A DNA stretch of 64,000 nt from Streptomyces sp. MJM8645 (GCF_001625365.1 NZ_LJJF01000001.1:1798001-1862000); one strand, 5' to 3'; shown: positions 1-8,630, counted from the stretch's first letter. A program made the numbers and translations. The notes: generated by a model not told the origin, from the sequence alone.

Positions 1-215
1 ACGAAAATACGTGCGAAGCCGGATCCGGAAAGCCCGGAATTCCGGGAATAGCCCGCTTCAAATGCATAAGAAAATGCGATTGTCGCGGGGTCAGAAATCC
101 CTCTACTCAGCGCATTGGCACCGAATCGGCCATTCCCCCGCCGAGCATCCGCCATGATGGTCCCCGCCATCACGACGCAGGAACGCGACGCAGGAAAGCG
201 AGGCTGGTTCCGGCG
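1..215. other. Upstream region of the DUF2637 gene
   Basis: No gene is supported here. A perfect 14-base palindrome, CCCGGAATTCCGGG, lies at 33-46. A short direct repeat (GACGCAGGAA) occurs twice just before the first gene, at about 174 and 186. The stretch is less GC-rich than the coding DNA after it, as expected for a promoter region, but no clear -10/-35 pair can be assigned. Confidence 0.4.
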
Positions 216-1274
216 ATGAAATTGTCCGACATACCGCTTGGCTGGGCCGTCACCGGAGGTGCGGGGCTGCTGGTCAGCGCGCTCCTGGTGGCCCTGGTCC
301 GGAGCCGGGGATCCGCCGCCGCCGGAGGGCCGGATTCCTGGGAGCGTTCCGAGGAACGGCGCCGCCGCAAGGAATCCCTGTACGGCGGCGCCTCGTACAC
401 GCTGCTGTTCTGCTGCGCGGGTGTCGCCGCCGCGCTGTCCTTCCACGGGCTGGTCGGCTTCGGGGTGCAGAACCTCGGACTGTCCGGCGGCTGGGAGTAC
501 CTCGTGCCGTTCGGCCTCGACGGCGCCGCGATGTTCTGCTCGGTGCTCGCCGTGCGCGAGGCCAGCCACGGCGACGCCGCGCTCGGCTCCCGGCTGCTGG
601 TCTGGCTGTTCGCCGGCGCCTCGGCCTGGTTCAACTGGGTGCACGCCCCGCGCGGCTTCGGCCACGCAGGCGCCCCGCAGTTCTTCTCCGGCATGTCCCT
701 CTCGGCGGCCATCCTGTTCGACCGGGCGCTCAAGCAGACCCGCCGGGCCGCGCTGCGCGAGCAGGGGCTCGTCCCCCGCCCGCTGCCGCAGATCCGCATC
801 GTGCGCTGGCTGCGCGCCCCGCGCGAGACCTACGCGGCCTGGTCGCTGATGCTCCTGGAAGGCGTCCGCAGCCTCGACGAGGCGGTGGACGAGGTCCGCG
901 AGGACAAGCGGGAGAGGGCCGTGGAGCGGGAGCGCCGCAGGCTCGCCGGCCGCCGCGAGCGGGCGGAGATCCGGGCGATCAGCCGCAGCAACAGCGCCTG
1001 GCGCGGACGCGGCGGCGCCGCACGGCAGTTGGAGTCCGGCTCGGAACCCGCCATAGCCGGCGGGCCCGCGGCGGAGCGGCCCGCCGGGCCGCGCGAGGTC
1101 GAGGCCGCCGAGGGCGCGGTGGTGCCCGCCGAGGGCACGGTGGCCCAGCCGGGCCTGCCCGCCCGCCCGGAGCGGCGCACCATCGACCTGACCATCGACG
1201 AGGACACCGTGACGCTGCCGCGGCTGGACTCGCTGGAGCGCAAACTGAAGGACCTGGAGCAGCAGTTCGGGTAG
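216..1274 (+). CDS. DUF2637 family membrane protein
   Basis: This is a 352-residue protein of the DUF2637 family, common in Streptomyces and often annotated as Spd-like. The first half holds hydrophobic segments at about 8-28, 55-80, 103-122 and 130-145, including the family-typical stretch SAWFNWVHA. The second half is highly charged (Arg/Glu-rich, likely helical or coiled-coil, about 220-270), then a Pro/Ala/Glu linker, and ends in a Leu heptad-like tail (LDSLERKLKDLEQQFG). Some family members belong to plasmid spread loci, but nothing plasmid-like surrounds this one. Its biochemical role is unknown; a membrane-anchored scaffold with a cytosolic tail is the most that can be inferred. It converges on the next gene with six bases between stops. 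Confidence 0.8.
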   Translation: MKLSDIPLGWAVTGGAGLLVSALLVALVRSRGSAAAGGPDSWERSEERRRRKESLYGGASYTLLFCCAGVAAALSFHGLVGFGVQNLGLSGGWEYLVPFGLDGAAMFCSVLAVREASHGDAALGSRLLVWLFAGASAWFNWVHAPRGFGHAGAPQFFSGMSLSAAILFDRALKQTRRAALREQGLVPRPLPQIRIVRWLRAPRETYAAWSLMLLEGVRSLDEAVDEVREDKRERAVERERRRLAGRRERAEIRAISRSNSAWRGRGGAARQLESGSEPAIAGGPAAERPAGPREVEAAEGAVVPAEGTVAQPGLPARPERRTIDLTIDEDTVTLPRLDSLERKLKDLEQQFG

Positions 1275-1280
1275 CCGGAT

Positions 1281-3629
1281 CTAGGCCGCGGGCGTGCCGC
1301 TGAGCTCGAACCACATCCGCTTGCCGGAGCCACGCGGCTCCACGCCCCAGGCGTCCGCCAGCGCCTCGACGAGCATCAGCCCGCGCCCGGAGGAGGCCTG
1401 CTCCCCCGGGGTCCGGCGGGTCGGCCACAGGTCCGACTCGTCCTCCACCTCGACCCGCAGCCGGGCCCGGCCGCCGTCCGAGGCCGGCTCCCGGTAGAGC
1501 CGGGCGGTGAACATGGCGTCCCGGTCGGTGTGCCGGATGGCGTTGGTGACCAGTTCGGAGGAGAGCAGTTCGGCGGTGTCGATGAACTCGGCGACGCCCC
1601 AGCGGCGCAGCGCGTCGCGCAGCTCCGCCCGGACCTCGGAGATCCGCGCCAGGTCGGCCTGGCCGATCCGGCGGCGCAGCTGCTGGGCGGCCAGGCCGCC
1701 GGCCGGACCGTCCCAGCGCAGGAGCAGCAGCGCTATGTCGTCCTCGCGCTCGCTGGAGTCGGCGGCCTGGGAGGCGATCCGGTCGGCCAGGTCCTCCAGC
1801 GGGTCGCGGGCCGCCTCCTCGGCGCGCGGCAGCGGGCGGGCGAGCGCCCGGGTGAGCCGGGCGATGCCCTCGTCCAGGTCCATGCCGCGCGCCTCGACCA
1901 GGCCGTCGGTACAGAGCAGCACCGTCTCGCCCGGGTCCAGGCTGAACCGGGTGACCCGGTACTCCTGGTCCGGGTCGATGCCCAGCGGCAGCCCGCCGGC
2001 CACCGGCACCACGGCGGCGGTGCCGTCCGCCCGGCGCACCACCGGGTCGAGGTGGCCGGCCCGGACGGCGTAGACCACGCCGTAGTCCACGTTGACCTCG
2101 GCGTAGGCGCAGGTCGCGAAGTGGTCGGTGTCCAGGTCGGCGAGGAAGCGGGAGGCGCGGGCCATCACCGCGGCCGGCGGGTGCCCCTCGGCCGCGTAGG
2201 CGCGCAGCGCGATCCGCAGCTGGCCCATGATCCCGGCGGCGTGCACGTCGTGGCCCTGGACGTCCCCGATCACCAGGCCGACGTGCCCGCCCGGCAGCGG
2301 CACCACGTCGTACCAGTCGCCGCCGATCTGCAGGCCGGAGCCGGCCGCCAGGTAGCGCACGGCGGTCGTCACCCCCGGCACCGACGGCACGGTGCGCGGC
2401 AGCATCACCCGCTGGAGGCCGGCCGCCAGCTCGTGCTCGGCGTCGTGCAGCCGGGCCCGGGCCAGGGACTGGGCGACCAGCCCGCCCAGGGTCGACAGCA
2501 GGGTGCGCTCGTCGGCGTCCAGCTCGCGCTCGTCGTCGAAGCTGACCACGCAGACGCCGATCGCCCGCCCGCTGGCCACCAGCGGCAGGAACGCCCAGGA
2601 GCCGCGCCCGGTACGGCTGGTCGGCTCCCAGACGTCGGGGTAGGACGCGCGGAACTCCTCGCGGGTCGGGATGAACACCGGCGCCCGGTGGCGCACCGCC
2701 TCGGCGGCCGGGTGCCCGGCCGGCAGCACCGTGCGGTCCCAGACCGCCAGCGCCTCGGTCCGGTAGCCGGAGGCGCCGAGCACCTGCGCCCGGCCGGCCT
2801 CGAAGGAGGCCAGCACCAGGCCGTCCGGCGGCAGGCCGGGCAGCGGCAGCCCGGTGAACACCCGGGCCACGTCGCGGACGGTGACGGCTTCGGAGAGGGC
2901 GCGGGCCGCCTCCTTGATGAACCGGGAGCGCTCCTCGCGCAGCAGGGCCATCCGGTCGGCGCGGTCGCGCTTGTGCAGTTCGACGGTGGCGTCCCAGACG
3001 AACCCCACCATCCGCGAGGCCCGGCCGAAGGCGTCCGCGAGCACCCGGCCGCGGAAGCGCACCGCGCGCATGGTGCCGTTGGGCCCGACGGTGCGGTAGT
3101 AGGCGCCGCACTGGCCCAGTTCGGCCACCGCGCGCTCGACCCGGCGGCGCACCACCGGCGCGTCCTCGGGGTGCAGCAGGGCCAGGAAGGAACCGGCGGT
3201 GCGGTCGAAGCGGCCCTGATCCATGCCGTCCAGGCCGATGATCGCGCAGGCCCGGTGGTCGCCCTCCAGGACGTCGCGGCGGATGTCCCAGTCGAAGGAG
3301 CCGATGCCGTTGGCGGCCATCGCGGGCTCCAGCCAGTCCGGCATGGTGTCCGCGGAGGCGGGCGGCAGGCTGCCGGGGAGCACCGTCGCCAGCCGTCCGG
3401 CGGCGAGCGCGGGCGCCGGGCGCGGCACGGGCCGGCGCACCGCCTGCGCGGGCGGCTTCGCCCGGCCCGGCCCGGTCGCGGCGGGGCCGGCGGGGGGCTG
3501 GTCGACCGTCACGGGAGCGGGACCGGCGGGGTTCGGACCGGTGGTGCGGGCGGAGGCTGCCTGCTGCGGTTCGACGGTGGGCGCACCGGGTGGAAGCGCC
3601 GGCCCCGGCGACTCGGGCTCAGTGGGCAT
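1281..3629 (-). CDS. SpoIIE-type PP2C phosphatase with PAS, GAF and anti-sigma-like ATPase domains
   Basis: A 782-residue cytosolic signalling protein. Order: a disordered Pro/Ala-rich N-terminus (about 1-95), a PAS domain (about 105-220, with GSFDWDI and LLHPEDAP), a GAF domain (about 240-390), a PP2C/SpoIIE phosphatase domain (about 405-620, with IGGDWYDV, GDVQGHD and LLCTDGLVE) and a C-terminal HATPase_c domain (about 640-775, with DTAELLSSELVTNA). Such proteins dephosphorylate anti-anti-sigma factors, while the ATPase domain can act as an anti-sigma kinase, so phosphatase and kinase are on one chain. The start was placed at 3629 because a GGCAGGAGCAGC ribosome site precedes that ATG; an upstream ATG at 3860 would add a low-quality 77-residue extension. 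The adjacent gene encodes a free-standing paralogue of the last domain. Confidence 0.88.
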   Translation of the reverse strand: MPTEPESPGPALPPGAPTVEPQQAASARTTGPNPAGPAPVTVDQPPAGPAATGPGRAKPPAQAVRRPVPRPAPALAAGRLATVLPGSLPPASADTMPDWLEPAMAANGIGSFDWDIRRDVLEGDHRACAIIGLDGMDQGRFDRTAGSFLALLHPEDAPVVRRRVERAVAELGQCGAYYRTVGPNGTMRAVRFRGRVLADAFGRASRMVGFVWDATVELHKRDRADRMALLREERSRFIKEAARALSEAVTVRDVARVFTGLPLPGLPPDGLVLASFEAGRAQVLGASGYRTEALAVWDRTVLPAGHPAAEAVRHRAPVFIPTREEFRASYPDVWEPTSRTGRGSWAFLPLVASGRAIGVCVVSFDDERELDADERTLLSTLGGLVAQSLARARLHDAEHELAAGLQRVMLPRTVPSVPGVTTAVRYLAAGSGLQIGGDWYDVVPLPGGHVGLVIGDVQGHDVHAAGIMGQLRIALRAYAAEGHPPAAVMARASRFLADLDTDHFATCAYAEVNVDYGVVYAVRAGHLDPVVRRADGTAAVVPVAGGLPLGIDPDQEYRVTRFSLDPGETVLLCTDGLVEARGMDLDEGIARLTRALARPLPRAEEAARDPLEDLADRIASQAADSSEREDDIALLLLRWDGPAGGLAAQQLRRRIGQADLARISEVRAELRDALRRWGVAEFIDTAELLSSELVTNAIRHTDRDAMFTARLYREPASDGGRARLRVEVEDESDLWPTRRTPGEQASSGRGLMLVEALADAWGVEPRGSGKRMWFELSGTPAA

Positions 3630-3994
3630 GCTGCTCCTGCCGCTGCCGTGGCGGACCGCGCCGACCGTCCGGCCGGGCCGCGTGGCGGTGTGATGGGTGG
3701 TGCTGGATCGGACGGTGTCGACGGGCGGGGTCGGTCGAGGTTCGGTCTCCCCGCTGCTTCCCGCACGTGGACACACATTCCCACCATCCTGTCCAATGTT
3801 GGGCCGAGCGGCAATGGCAACGGGCCGGAAATCTTCCGTTCCGCCTTCTGTTCTGGGCATGCTTCGAAGGCGAATGAATCGACGGCGAACGGTGCGACGG
3901 GCCGCGCGCCCCGCCCGCCCCGCGCCCCCGAGCGCCCCGTGCGCCCTGTGCCCGCGCCCCGAGCCCGTGCCCCGCGCCCCGGGAGCGGCCGGGC
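3630..3994. other. Intergenic region between the two ATPase-domain genes
   Basis: About 365 bases with no supported gene. It should contain the promoter of the SpoIIE-like gene. The part nearest the small ATPase gene (about 3900-3995) is a C-rich low-complexity run of CGCCCCG-like units that can fold with the GGGCTC around the stop codon at 3990-3996 (GAGCCCG at 3961-3967), perhaps a weak terminator. No promoter can be assigned with confidence. Confidence 0.35.
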
Positions 3995-4510
3995 TCAGGG
4001 CAGGGCGAGCTCGAACCAGGTGACCTTTCCGTCACCCCGCAGCTGCACGCCCCACGCGTCCGCGAGCGACTCCACCAGCAGCAGGCCGCGCCCCGAAGTC
4101 GCGTACTCGGCGTCCGGATCGCGGCGCCGGCCGGGCAGCCGGGTCGTGCCGTCCTGCACCTCGATCCGCAGCCGGTGGTCCGACCCGAGCACCGCGTCGA
4201 ACACCGCGCCCTTGCCGGTGTGCAGCAGCGCGTTGGTCACCAGCTCGGAGGAGAGCAGTTCGGCGGTGTCCGACAGCTCCGGCACCCCCCAGTGGCTGAG
4301 CGCCGTCCGCAGCCGCCGGCGGACCGAGCCGACCGCGACCAGGTCGGCCGGGTCGAGCGTCAGGTGCAGCCGGCGGTGCAGGGCGCAGCCGGGGGCCGAG
4401 GTGCCCGGCAGGGTCGTCCCGGTGCCGCCGGCTGCGCCCGGGGCGGGCCCGGACCGGTAGGCGTCACCCGAACTCGTCCGCTGCCGCGGGAATCGCGACT
4501 GACCGTCCAT
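3995..4510 (-). CDS. Free-standing ATP-binding (RsbW/HATPase_c_2) protein
   Basis: About 171 residues, an anti-sigma-factor-type serine kinase/ATPase domain. It has the N-box-like DTAELLSSELVTNALLHT and the G-box-like SGRGLLLVESLADAWGV. These stretches are nearly identical to the C-terminal domain of the neighbouring SpoIIE-like phosphatase (DTAELLSSELVTNAIRHT; SGRGLMLVEALADAWGV), so the two arose by duplication. Family role: binding a sigma factor or phosphorylating an anti-sigma antagonist. The start at 4510 is preceded by GGGGG at a plausible distance; two more in-frame ATG codons (4594, 4600) have poorer ribosome sites, so the N-terminus is uncertain. Transcribed in the same direction as the phosphatase, upstream of it, but 365 bases apart. 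Confidence 0.8.
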   Translation of the reverse strand: MDGQSRFPRQRTSSGDAYRSGPAPGAAGGTGTTLPGTSAPGCALHRRLHLTLDPADLVAVGSVRRRLRTALSHWGVPELSDTAELLSSELVTNALLHTGKGAVFDAVLGSDHRLRIEVQDGTTRLPGRRRDPDAEYATSGRGLLLVESLADAWGVQLRGDGKVTWFELALP

Positions 4511-5021
4511 CAACACATGCCCCCGCCCTCGAATCCGGGCCCCCGCCTCCGGATCCCCCGCCGGCCGGGTGGCCCCTACGTTCTGACCACTCATCCTCAT
4601 GCCCAGTTGACGGCGTTTGCAACAGTGTGCGTCCGATCACGTGGGGTGAAAGGGGCACGGGGAGGTTCACGTGATCCAACTGCCCGCGCCGGACAGGTTT
4701 GCGAAGCGCAGAGCCTGTTTTCGAGCCCGCCCCCGCCCGATCCCGCGCACACCCGGCGCCCGGGCGCCGGCCCGCGCCGCCCTCCCGCTCCCCGTCGCAC
4801 TCCGCCATGCGCCGGGCCCCGGCCAGCCCCGCCCCGCTCCGCGCGCCCGGCGCACCCCGGCCGCGCGCCTTCCCGGCGGGGCTTCCCCGCGGGCCTTCCC
4901 CGCGCGCCTTCCCGGCGGGCCTTCCCCGCAGGCCTTCACCCCCGCCGCGGGCCCGGCGAGCCGAACCCCTGCGGACCGGCAACGCTGGACACAGCGGCCC
5001 GGTCCGGGTTCAATGGCCCGA
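4511..5021. other. Long GC-rich intergenic region before the urease-like operon
   Basis: About 510 bases without a supported gene. Open frames here are artefacts of extreme GC content. It contains a near-tandem repeat at 4864-4941 (listed separately). The less GC-rich stretch at about 4600-4690 is probably the promoter area of the divergent ATP-binding gene. The urease-like operon promoter should lie at about 4980-5045. Confidence 0.45.
4864..4941. repeat. Two 39-bp near-tandem repeats built from about 13-bp subunits
   Basis: Two adjacent 39-base units begin at 4864 and 4903 with CGCGCCTTCCCGGCGGG and differ at few positions. Each contains the sub-motif CCTTCCCCGC, giving an internal period near 13-15 bases. 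It is a minisatellite-like expansion in non-coding DNA; no function is evident. Confidence 0.6.
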
Positions 5022-5046
5022 GATGTTTGAACGACGTTCTAACATC
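5022..5046. promoter_or_regulatory. Palindromic operator candidate of the urease-like/agmatine deiminase operon
   Basis: A 25-base near-perfect inverted repeat with arms GATGTTTGAACG and CGTTCTAACATC around a central A, with one mismatched pair. It sits about 50 bases upstream of the ureAB-like start, over the expected core promoter. TAACAT at 5040-5045 inside it resembles a -10 box. Symmetry, length and the GAACG/CGTTC core suit a TetR dimer, and a TetR gene closes this gene cluster. Binding is inferred. Confidence 0.6.
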
Positions 5047-5095
5047 GCCCCCGAAAGCCGACCCCCCCTCCCCCGGCGACCGCGAGCGAGGAACC

Positions 5096-5806
5096 GTGCG
5101 ACTGACCCCCACCGAGCGGGACCGGCTGCTGATCTTCACAGCAGCCGAACTGGCCCGCGCCCGCCGCGCCCGGGGCGTACGCCTCAACATCCCCGAGGCC
5201 ACCGCCCTGATCGCGGACACCGTCTGCGAGGCCGCCCGCGACGGCCGGCGCCTGGCCGAGGCCATCGAGGCCGGCCGCAGCGTGCTCACCGCCGACGACG
5301 TGCTGCCCGGCGTGCCGGACGTCGTCACCGTCATCCAGGTCGAGGCCGTCTTCGACGACGGCACCCGCCTGGCCGTCGTCAACGACCCGTTCCGGGGCGC
5401 CGGCTCGCTCGGCGACGAAGCCCCCGGCGGCGCGCTGATCGGCGCCGGCACCGGCTACGACCCGGTCGAGGAGACGGTGCTGCTGCCCGTCCACAACACC
5501 TCCCAGGTGCCGATCTCGGTCACCTCGCACTTCCACTTCTTCGAGGCCAACCCGCGCCTCGCCTTCGACCGCGCCGCCGCCTACGGCACCCACCTGGCCG
5601 TCCCGGCCGGCTCCTCGGTGCGCTTCGACCCGGGCGCCACCGTCGAGGTCGGCCTAGTGCCGATCGGCGGCCAGCGCGTCGCGATCGGCTTCGCCGGCCT
5701 GGTCGACGGCCCGCTGGACGCGCCCGGCGCGAAGGAGGCCGCCCTGGCCAAGGCCCGCGCGACCGGCTACCTGACCACCTTCGACGACACGGAGGTGCCG
5801 TCATGA
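5096..5806 (+). CDS. ureAB: Fused urease gamma/beta subunit homologue
   Basis: A 236-residue fusion of the two small urease subunits. Residues 1 to about 100 match UreA (LTPTERDRLLIFTAAELA, LNIPEATALIADTV, SVLTADDVLPGVPDVV). Residues from about 125 match UreB (VPISVTSHFHFFEANPRLAFDR, shortened here to its core SHFHFFEANP; then VPAGSSVRFDPGATVEVGLV). Such proteins form the outer scaffold of the urease complex and carry no catalytic residues. The GTG start at 5096 was chosen because it begins the UreA homology and has GAGG seven bases upstream; the reading frame stays open much further upstream without homology. The stop overlaps the urease-alpha start by four bases (ATGA), so translation is likely coupled. 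Confidence 0.9.
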   Translation: MRLTPTERDRLLIFTAAELARARRARGVRLNIPEATALIADTVCEAARDGRRLAEAIEAGRSVLTADDVLPGVPDVVTVIQVEAVFDDGTRLAVVNDPFRGAGSLGDEAPGGALIGAGTGYDPVEETVLLPVHNTSQVPISVTSHFHFFEANPRLAFDRAAAYGTHLAVPAGSSVRFDPGATVEVGLVPIGGQRVAIGFAGLVDGPLDAPGAKEAALAKARATGYLTTFDDTEVPS

Positions 5807-7518
5807 CGTCCATCACCCCCCACGACTACATCTCGGTGCACGGCCCCCGGGCCGGCGACCGGATCCGGCTCGGCGACTCCGGCCTGATCGTCCGCGTCGA
5901 GTCCGACTCGCAGGCCCCCGGCGAGGAGTTCCTGGCCGGCTTCGGCAAGACCGCCCGCGACGGACTGCACCTCAAGGCCGCCGCCGTCCGCGACACCTGC
6001 GACGTGGTGATCAGCAACGTCCTGGTGATCGACGCCATCCAGGGCATCCGCAAGACCTCGATCGGCCTGATCGACGGCCGGATCGCCTCGATCGGCCGCG
6101 CCGGCAACCCCGACACCCTCGACGGCGTGGACGTCGTCGTCGGCACCGGCACCACCATCGTCTCCGGCGAGGGCATGATCGCCACCGCCGGCTCCATCGA
6201 CACCCACGTCCACCTGCTCTCGCCGCGGATCATGGAGGCCTCGCTGGCCTCCGGCGTCACCACGATCATCGGCCAGGAGTTCGGCCCGGTCTGGGGCGTC
6301 GGCGTCAACTCCCCCTGGGCCCTGCGCCACGCCTTCAACGCCTTCGACGCCTGGCCCGTCAACATCGGCTTCCTGGGCCGCGGTTCGTCCTCCGACGCGG
6401 CCCCGCTCGTCGAGGCCCTGGCCGAGGGCGGCGCCTCCGGCTTCAAGGTCCACGAGGACATGGGCGCCCACACCCGCGCCCTGGACACCGCGCTGCGCGT
6501 CGCCGAGGAGTACGACGTCCAGGTCGCCCTGCACACCGACGGCCTGAACGAGTGCCTGTCGGTGGAGGACACCCTGAAGGTGCTGGAGGGGCGGACGATC
6601 CACGCCTTCCACATCGAGGGCTGCGGCGGCGGACACGTCCCCAACGTGCTGAAGATGGCGGGCGTGCCCAACGTCATCGGCTCCTCCACCAACCCCACCC
6701 TGCCCTTCGGCCGCGACGCGCTCGGCGAACACTTCGGCATGATCGTCTCCGCCCACGACCTCAAGACCGACCTGCCCGGCGACGCCGCCATGGCCCGCGA
6801 CCGCATCCGCGCCGGCACCATGGGCGCCGAGGACGTCCTGCACGACCTCGGCGTCATCGGCATCACCTCCTCCGACGCCCAGGGCATGGGCCGCGCCGGC
6901 GAGACCGTCCGCCGCACCTTCGCCATGGCCGGCAAGATGAAGGCCGAACTCGGCCCCCTCGACGGTGGCTACGGCACCACCGAGAGCGGCGACGACAACG
7001 AGCGCGTGCTGCGCTACATCGCCAAGCTCACCATCAACCCCGCCATCGCCCACGGCCTCTCCCACGAGGTCGGCTCCATCGAGGTCGGCAAACTCGCCGA
7101 CATCGTCCTGTGGCGCCCCGACCACTTCGGTGCCAAGCCCCAACTGGTCCTGAAGGCCGGCTTCCCCGCCTACGGCGTGGTCGGCGACCCCAACGCCTCC
7201 ACCGACACCTGCGAACCCCTCGTCCTCGGACCGCAGTTCGGCGCCCACGGCGCCACCGCCGCCGACATCTCCGTCGCCTTCGTCGCCCAGGCCGCCGCCG
7301 ACGGCGCCTACCTCGACCGCCCCGCCGACGGGCTGCCCACCCGCCGCCGCCGCGTCGGCGTCCGCAACACCCGCGGCATCGGCCCCCGCGACATGGTCCG
7401 CAACGCCCGGGTCGGCCGCGTCGACGTCACCCAGACCGGCCTGGTCTCGCTGGACGGCGAACCGCTGCGCTCCGAACCCGCGGACAGCGTCTCGCTCAGC
7501 CGCCTCTACTTCCTCTGA
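5803..7518 (+). CDS. ureC: Divergent urease alpha subunit homologue (possible ureido-hydrolase)
   Basis: A 571-residue amidohydrolase, full length for UreC. The dinickel site is intact: His135 and His137 (DTHVH), Lys215 for carbamylation (GFKVHED), His244, His270 and Asp358 (TSSDAQGMGR). The general acid equivalent to Klebsiella His320 is kept as His318, but flap Cys319 is Ala317, His321 is Asp319, Trp222 is Met220 and Ala363 is Gly361 (Klebsiella numbering recalled, ungapped over this stretch). Urease makes ammonia and carbamate from urea; these changes suggest a different or larger substrate. No ureD, E, F or G lies in the window, so nickel loading would need factors from elsewhere. It sits between the gamma/beta fusion and agmatine deiminase, whose product N-carbamoylputrescine carries a ureido group. 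Substrate is inference. Confidence 0.88.
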   Translation: MTSITPHDYISVHGPRAGDRIRLGDSGLIVRVESDSQAPGEEFLAGFGKTARDGLHLKAAAVRDTCDVVISNVLVIDAIQGIRKTSIGLIDGRIASIGRAGNPDTLDGVDVVVGTGTTIVSGEGMIATAGSIDTHVHLLSPRIMEASLASGVTTIIGQEFGPVWGVGVNSPWALRHAFNAFDAWPVNIGFLGRGSSSDAAPLVEALAEGGASGFKVHEDMGAHTRALDTALRVAEEYDVQVALHTDGLNECLSVEDTLKVLEGRTIHAFHIEGCGGGHVPNVLKMAGVPNVIGSSTNPTLPFGRDALGEHFGMIVSAHDLKTDLPGDAAMARDRIRAGTMGAEDVLHDLGVIGITSSDAQGMGRAGETVRRTFAMAGKMKAELGPLDGGYGTTESGDDNERVLRYIAKLTINPAIAHGLSHEVGSIEVGKLADIVLWRPDHFGAKPQLVLKAGFPAYGVVGDPNASTDTCEPLVLGPQFGAHGATAADISVAFVAQAAADGAYLDRPADGLPTRRRRVGVRNTRGIGPRDMVRNARVGRVDVTQTGLVSLDGEPLRSEPADSVSLSRLYFL

Positions 7519-7583
7519 CGCTTCCGCTGCCACTTCCGCTTCCGCTGCCACCTCCGCCGAACGCCTCCCCCTAGGACTCCCGG

Positions 7584-8630
7584 ATGACCACCCCCACGCC
7601 CGCTTCCCTCGGCTACCGGATGCCCGCCGAGTGGCACCCGCACGACCGCACCTGGATGGCCTTCCCCACCGCCAACCCCACCTTCGACACCCCCGAGAAC
7701 CTGCACGCGGGCCGCGAGGCCTGGGCCGCCGTCGCCAACACCATCGTCCGGTACGAGCCGGTCACCCTGGTCGTCAACACCGGCGAGACCGCGGACGCCC
7801 GCAGGTACGTCTCCGAGCAGGTCGAGATCGTCGAGCGCCCGCTCGACGACGCCTGGATGCGCGACATCGGCCCGTCCTTCCTGATCGACGACAAGGGCTC
7901 GCTGGCCGCCACCGACTGGATCTTCAACGGCTGGGGCGCCCAGTCCTGGGCCCGCTGGGACGACGACCAGCACATCGCCGAGCACATCAGCGAACTGACG
8001 GGCGTCCAGCGCTTCGCCTCCCGGCTGATCAACGAGGGCGGCGGCATCCACGTCGACGGCGAGGGCACCGTCCTGGTCACCGAGACCGTCCAGCTCGGCG
8101 AGGGCCGCAACGCGGACTGGACCAAGGAGGAGGTCGAGGCCGAGCTGCACGCCTTCCTCGGCACCACCAAGGCGATCTGGCTGCCGCGCGGACTCACCCG
8201 CGACTACGACGAGTTCGGCACCCGCGGACACATCGACATCGTCGCCTCCTTCGTGCGCCCCGGCGTCGTCGTCGCCCACGTCCAGCCGGACCCCGCCCAC
8301 CCGGACCACGCCGTCTGCCAGGAGCTCGTCGCCATCCTGCGCGCCGCCACCGACGCCCAAGGCCGGGCGCTGGAGGTCATCGAACTGGCCGCCCCCACCG
8401 TCCTGCTGGACGAGGACGGCGAGCCGGTCGACTACTCCTACATCAACCACTACGTGGCCAACGGCGCCGTGATCCTGTGCGCCTTCGACGACCCGCGCGA
8501 CCAGGAGGCCGCCGCCGTCCTCGGCCGCGCCTACCCGGGCCGCACCGTCGAACTCGTCGACGCCCGCGAAATCTTCGCCAACGGCGGCGGCATCCACTGC
8601 ATCACCCAGCAGCAGCCGAAGTCCGCCTGA
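7584..8630 (+). CDS. aguA: Agmatine deiminase
   Basis: A 348-residue enzyme of the peptidyl-arginine-deiminase-like fold, full length for agmatine deiminase, which converts agmatine to N-carbamoylputrescine and ammonia. Family marks are the N-terminal GYRMPAEWHPHDRTWMAFP, the DAWMRDIGPSF and INEGGGIHVDGEG stretches, and the C-terminal GGGIHCITQQQP with nucleophile Cys339. It follows the urease-alpha homologue by 65 bases, the gap holding a 17-base duplication rich in CCGCTGCCAC. No N-carbamoylputrescine amidohydrolase (aguB) or putrescine carbamoyltransferase lies nearby, leaving the next step of the pathway open to the urease homologue. A strong hairpin follows the stop. Confidence 0.92.
   Translation: MTTPTPASLGYRMPAEWHPHDRTWMAFPTANPTFDTPENLHAGREAWAAVANTIVRYEPVTLVVNTGETADARRYVSEQVEIVERPLDDAWMRDIGPSFLIDDKGSLAATDWIFNGWGAQSWARWDDDQHIAEHISELTGVQRFASRLINEGGGIHVDGEGTVLVTETVQLGEGRNADWTKEEVEAELHAFLGTTKAIWLPRGLTRDYDEFGTRGHIDIVASFVRPGVVVAHVQPDPAHPDHAVCQELVAILRAATDAQGRALEVIELAAPTVLLDEDGEPVDYSYINHYVANGAVILCAFDDPRDQEAAAVLGRAYPGRTVELVDAREIFANGGGIHCITQQQPKSA

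Noticed and set aside
216..1274. DUF2637 protein as a sign of an integrated plasmid
   Set aside because: No integrase, replication, transfer gene or attachment site accompanies it, and the neighbours are chromosomal regulators.
4864..4941. Possible CRISPR-like array
   Set aside because: The units are directly adjacent and internally repetitive, with no unique spacers and no cas genes.
6730..6765. Apparent loss of the catalytic His of urease (VCHHL read as VSAHD)
   Set aside because: A first alignment was shifted by one residue. Anchoring on the flanking EH and the RIR motif gives an ungapped match in which the His is kept and the Cys is replaced by Ala.
5767..7551. Long antisense frame (about 590 codons) opposite the urease-alpha gene
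   Set aside because: Composition is Val/Gly/Ala/Asp-rich without any domain, as expected for the shadow frame of a very GC-rich gene; the plus strand encodes a conserved enzyme.
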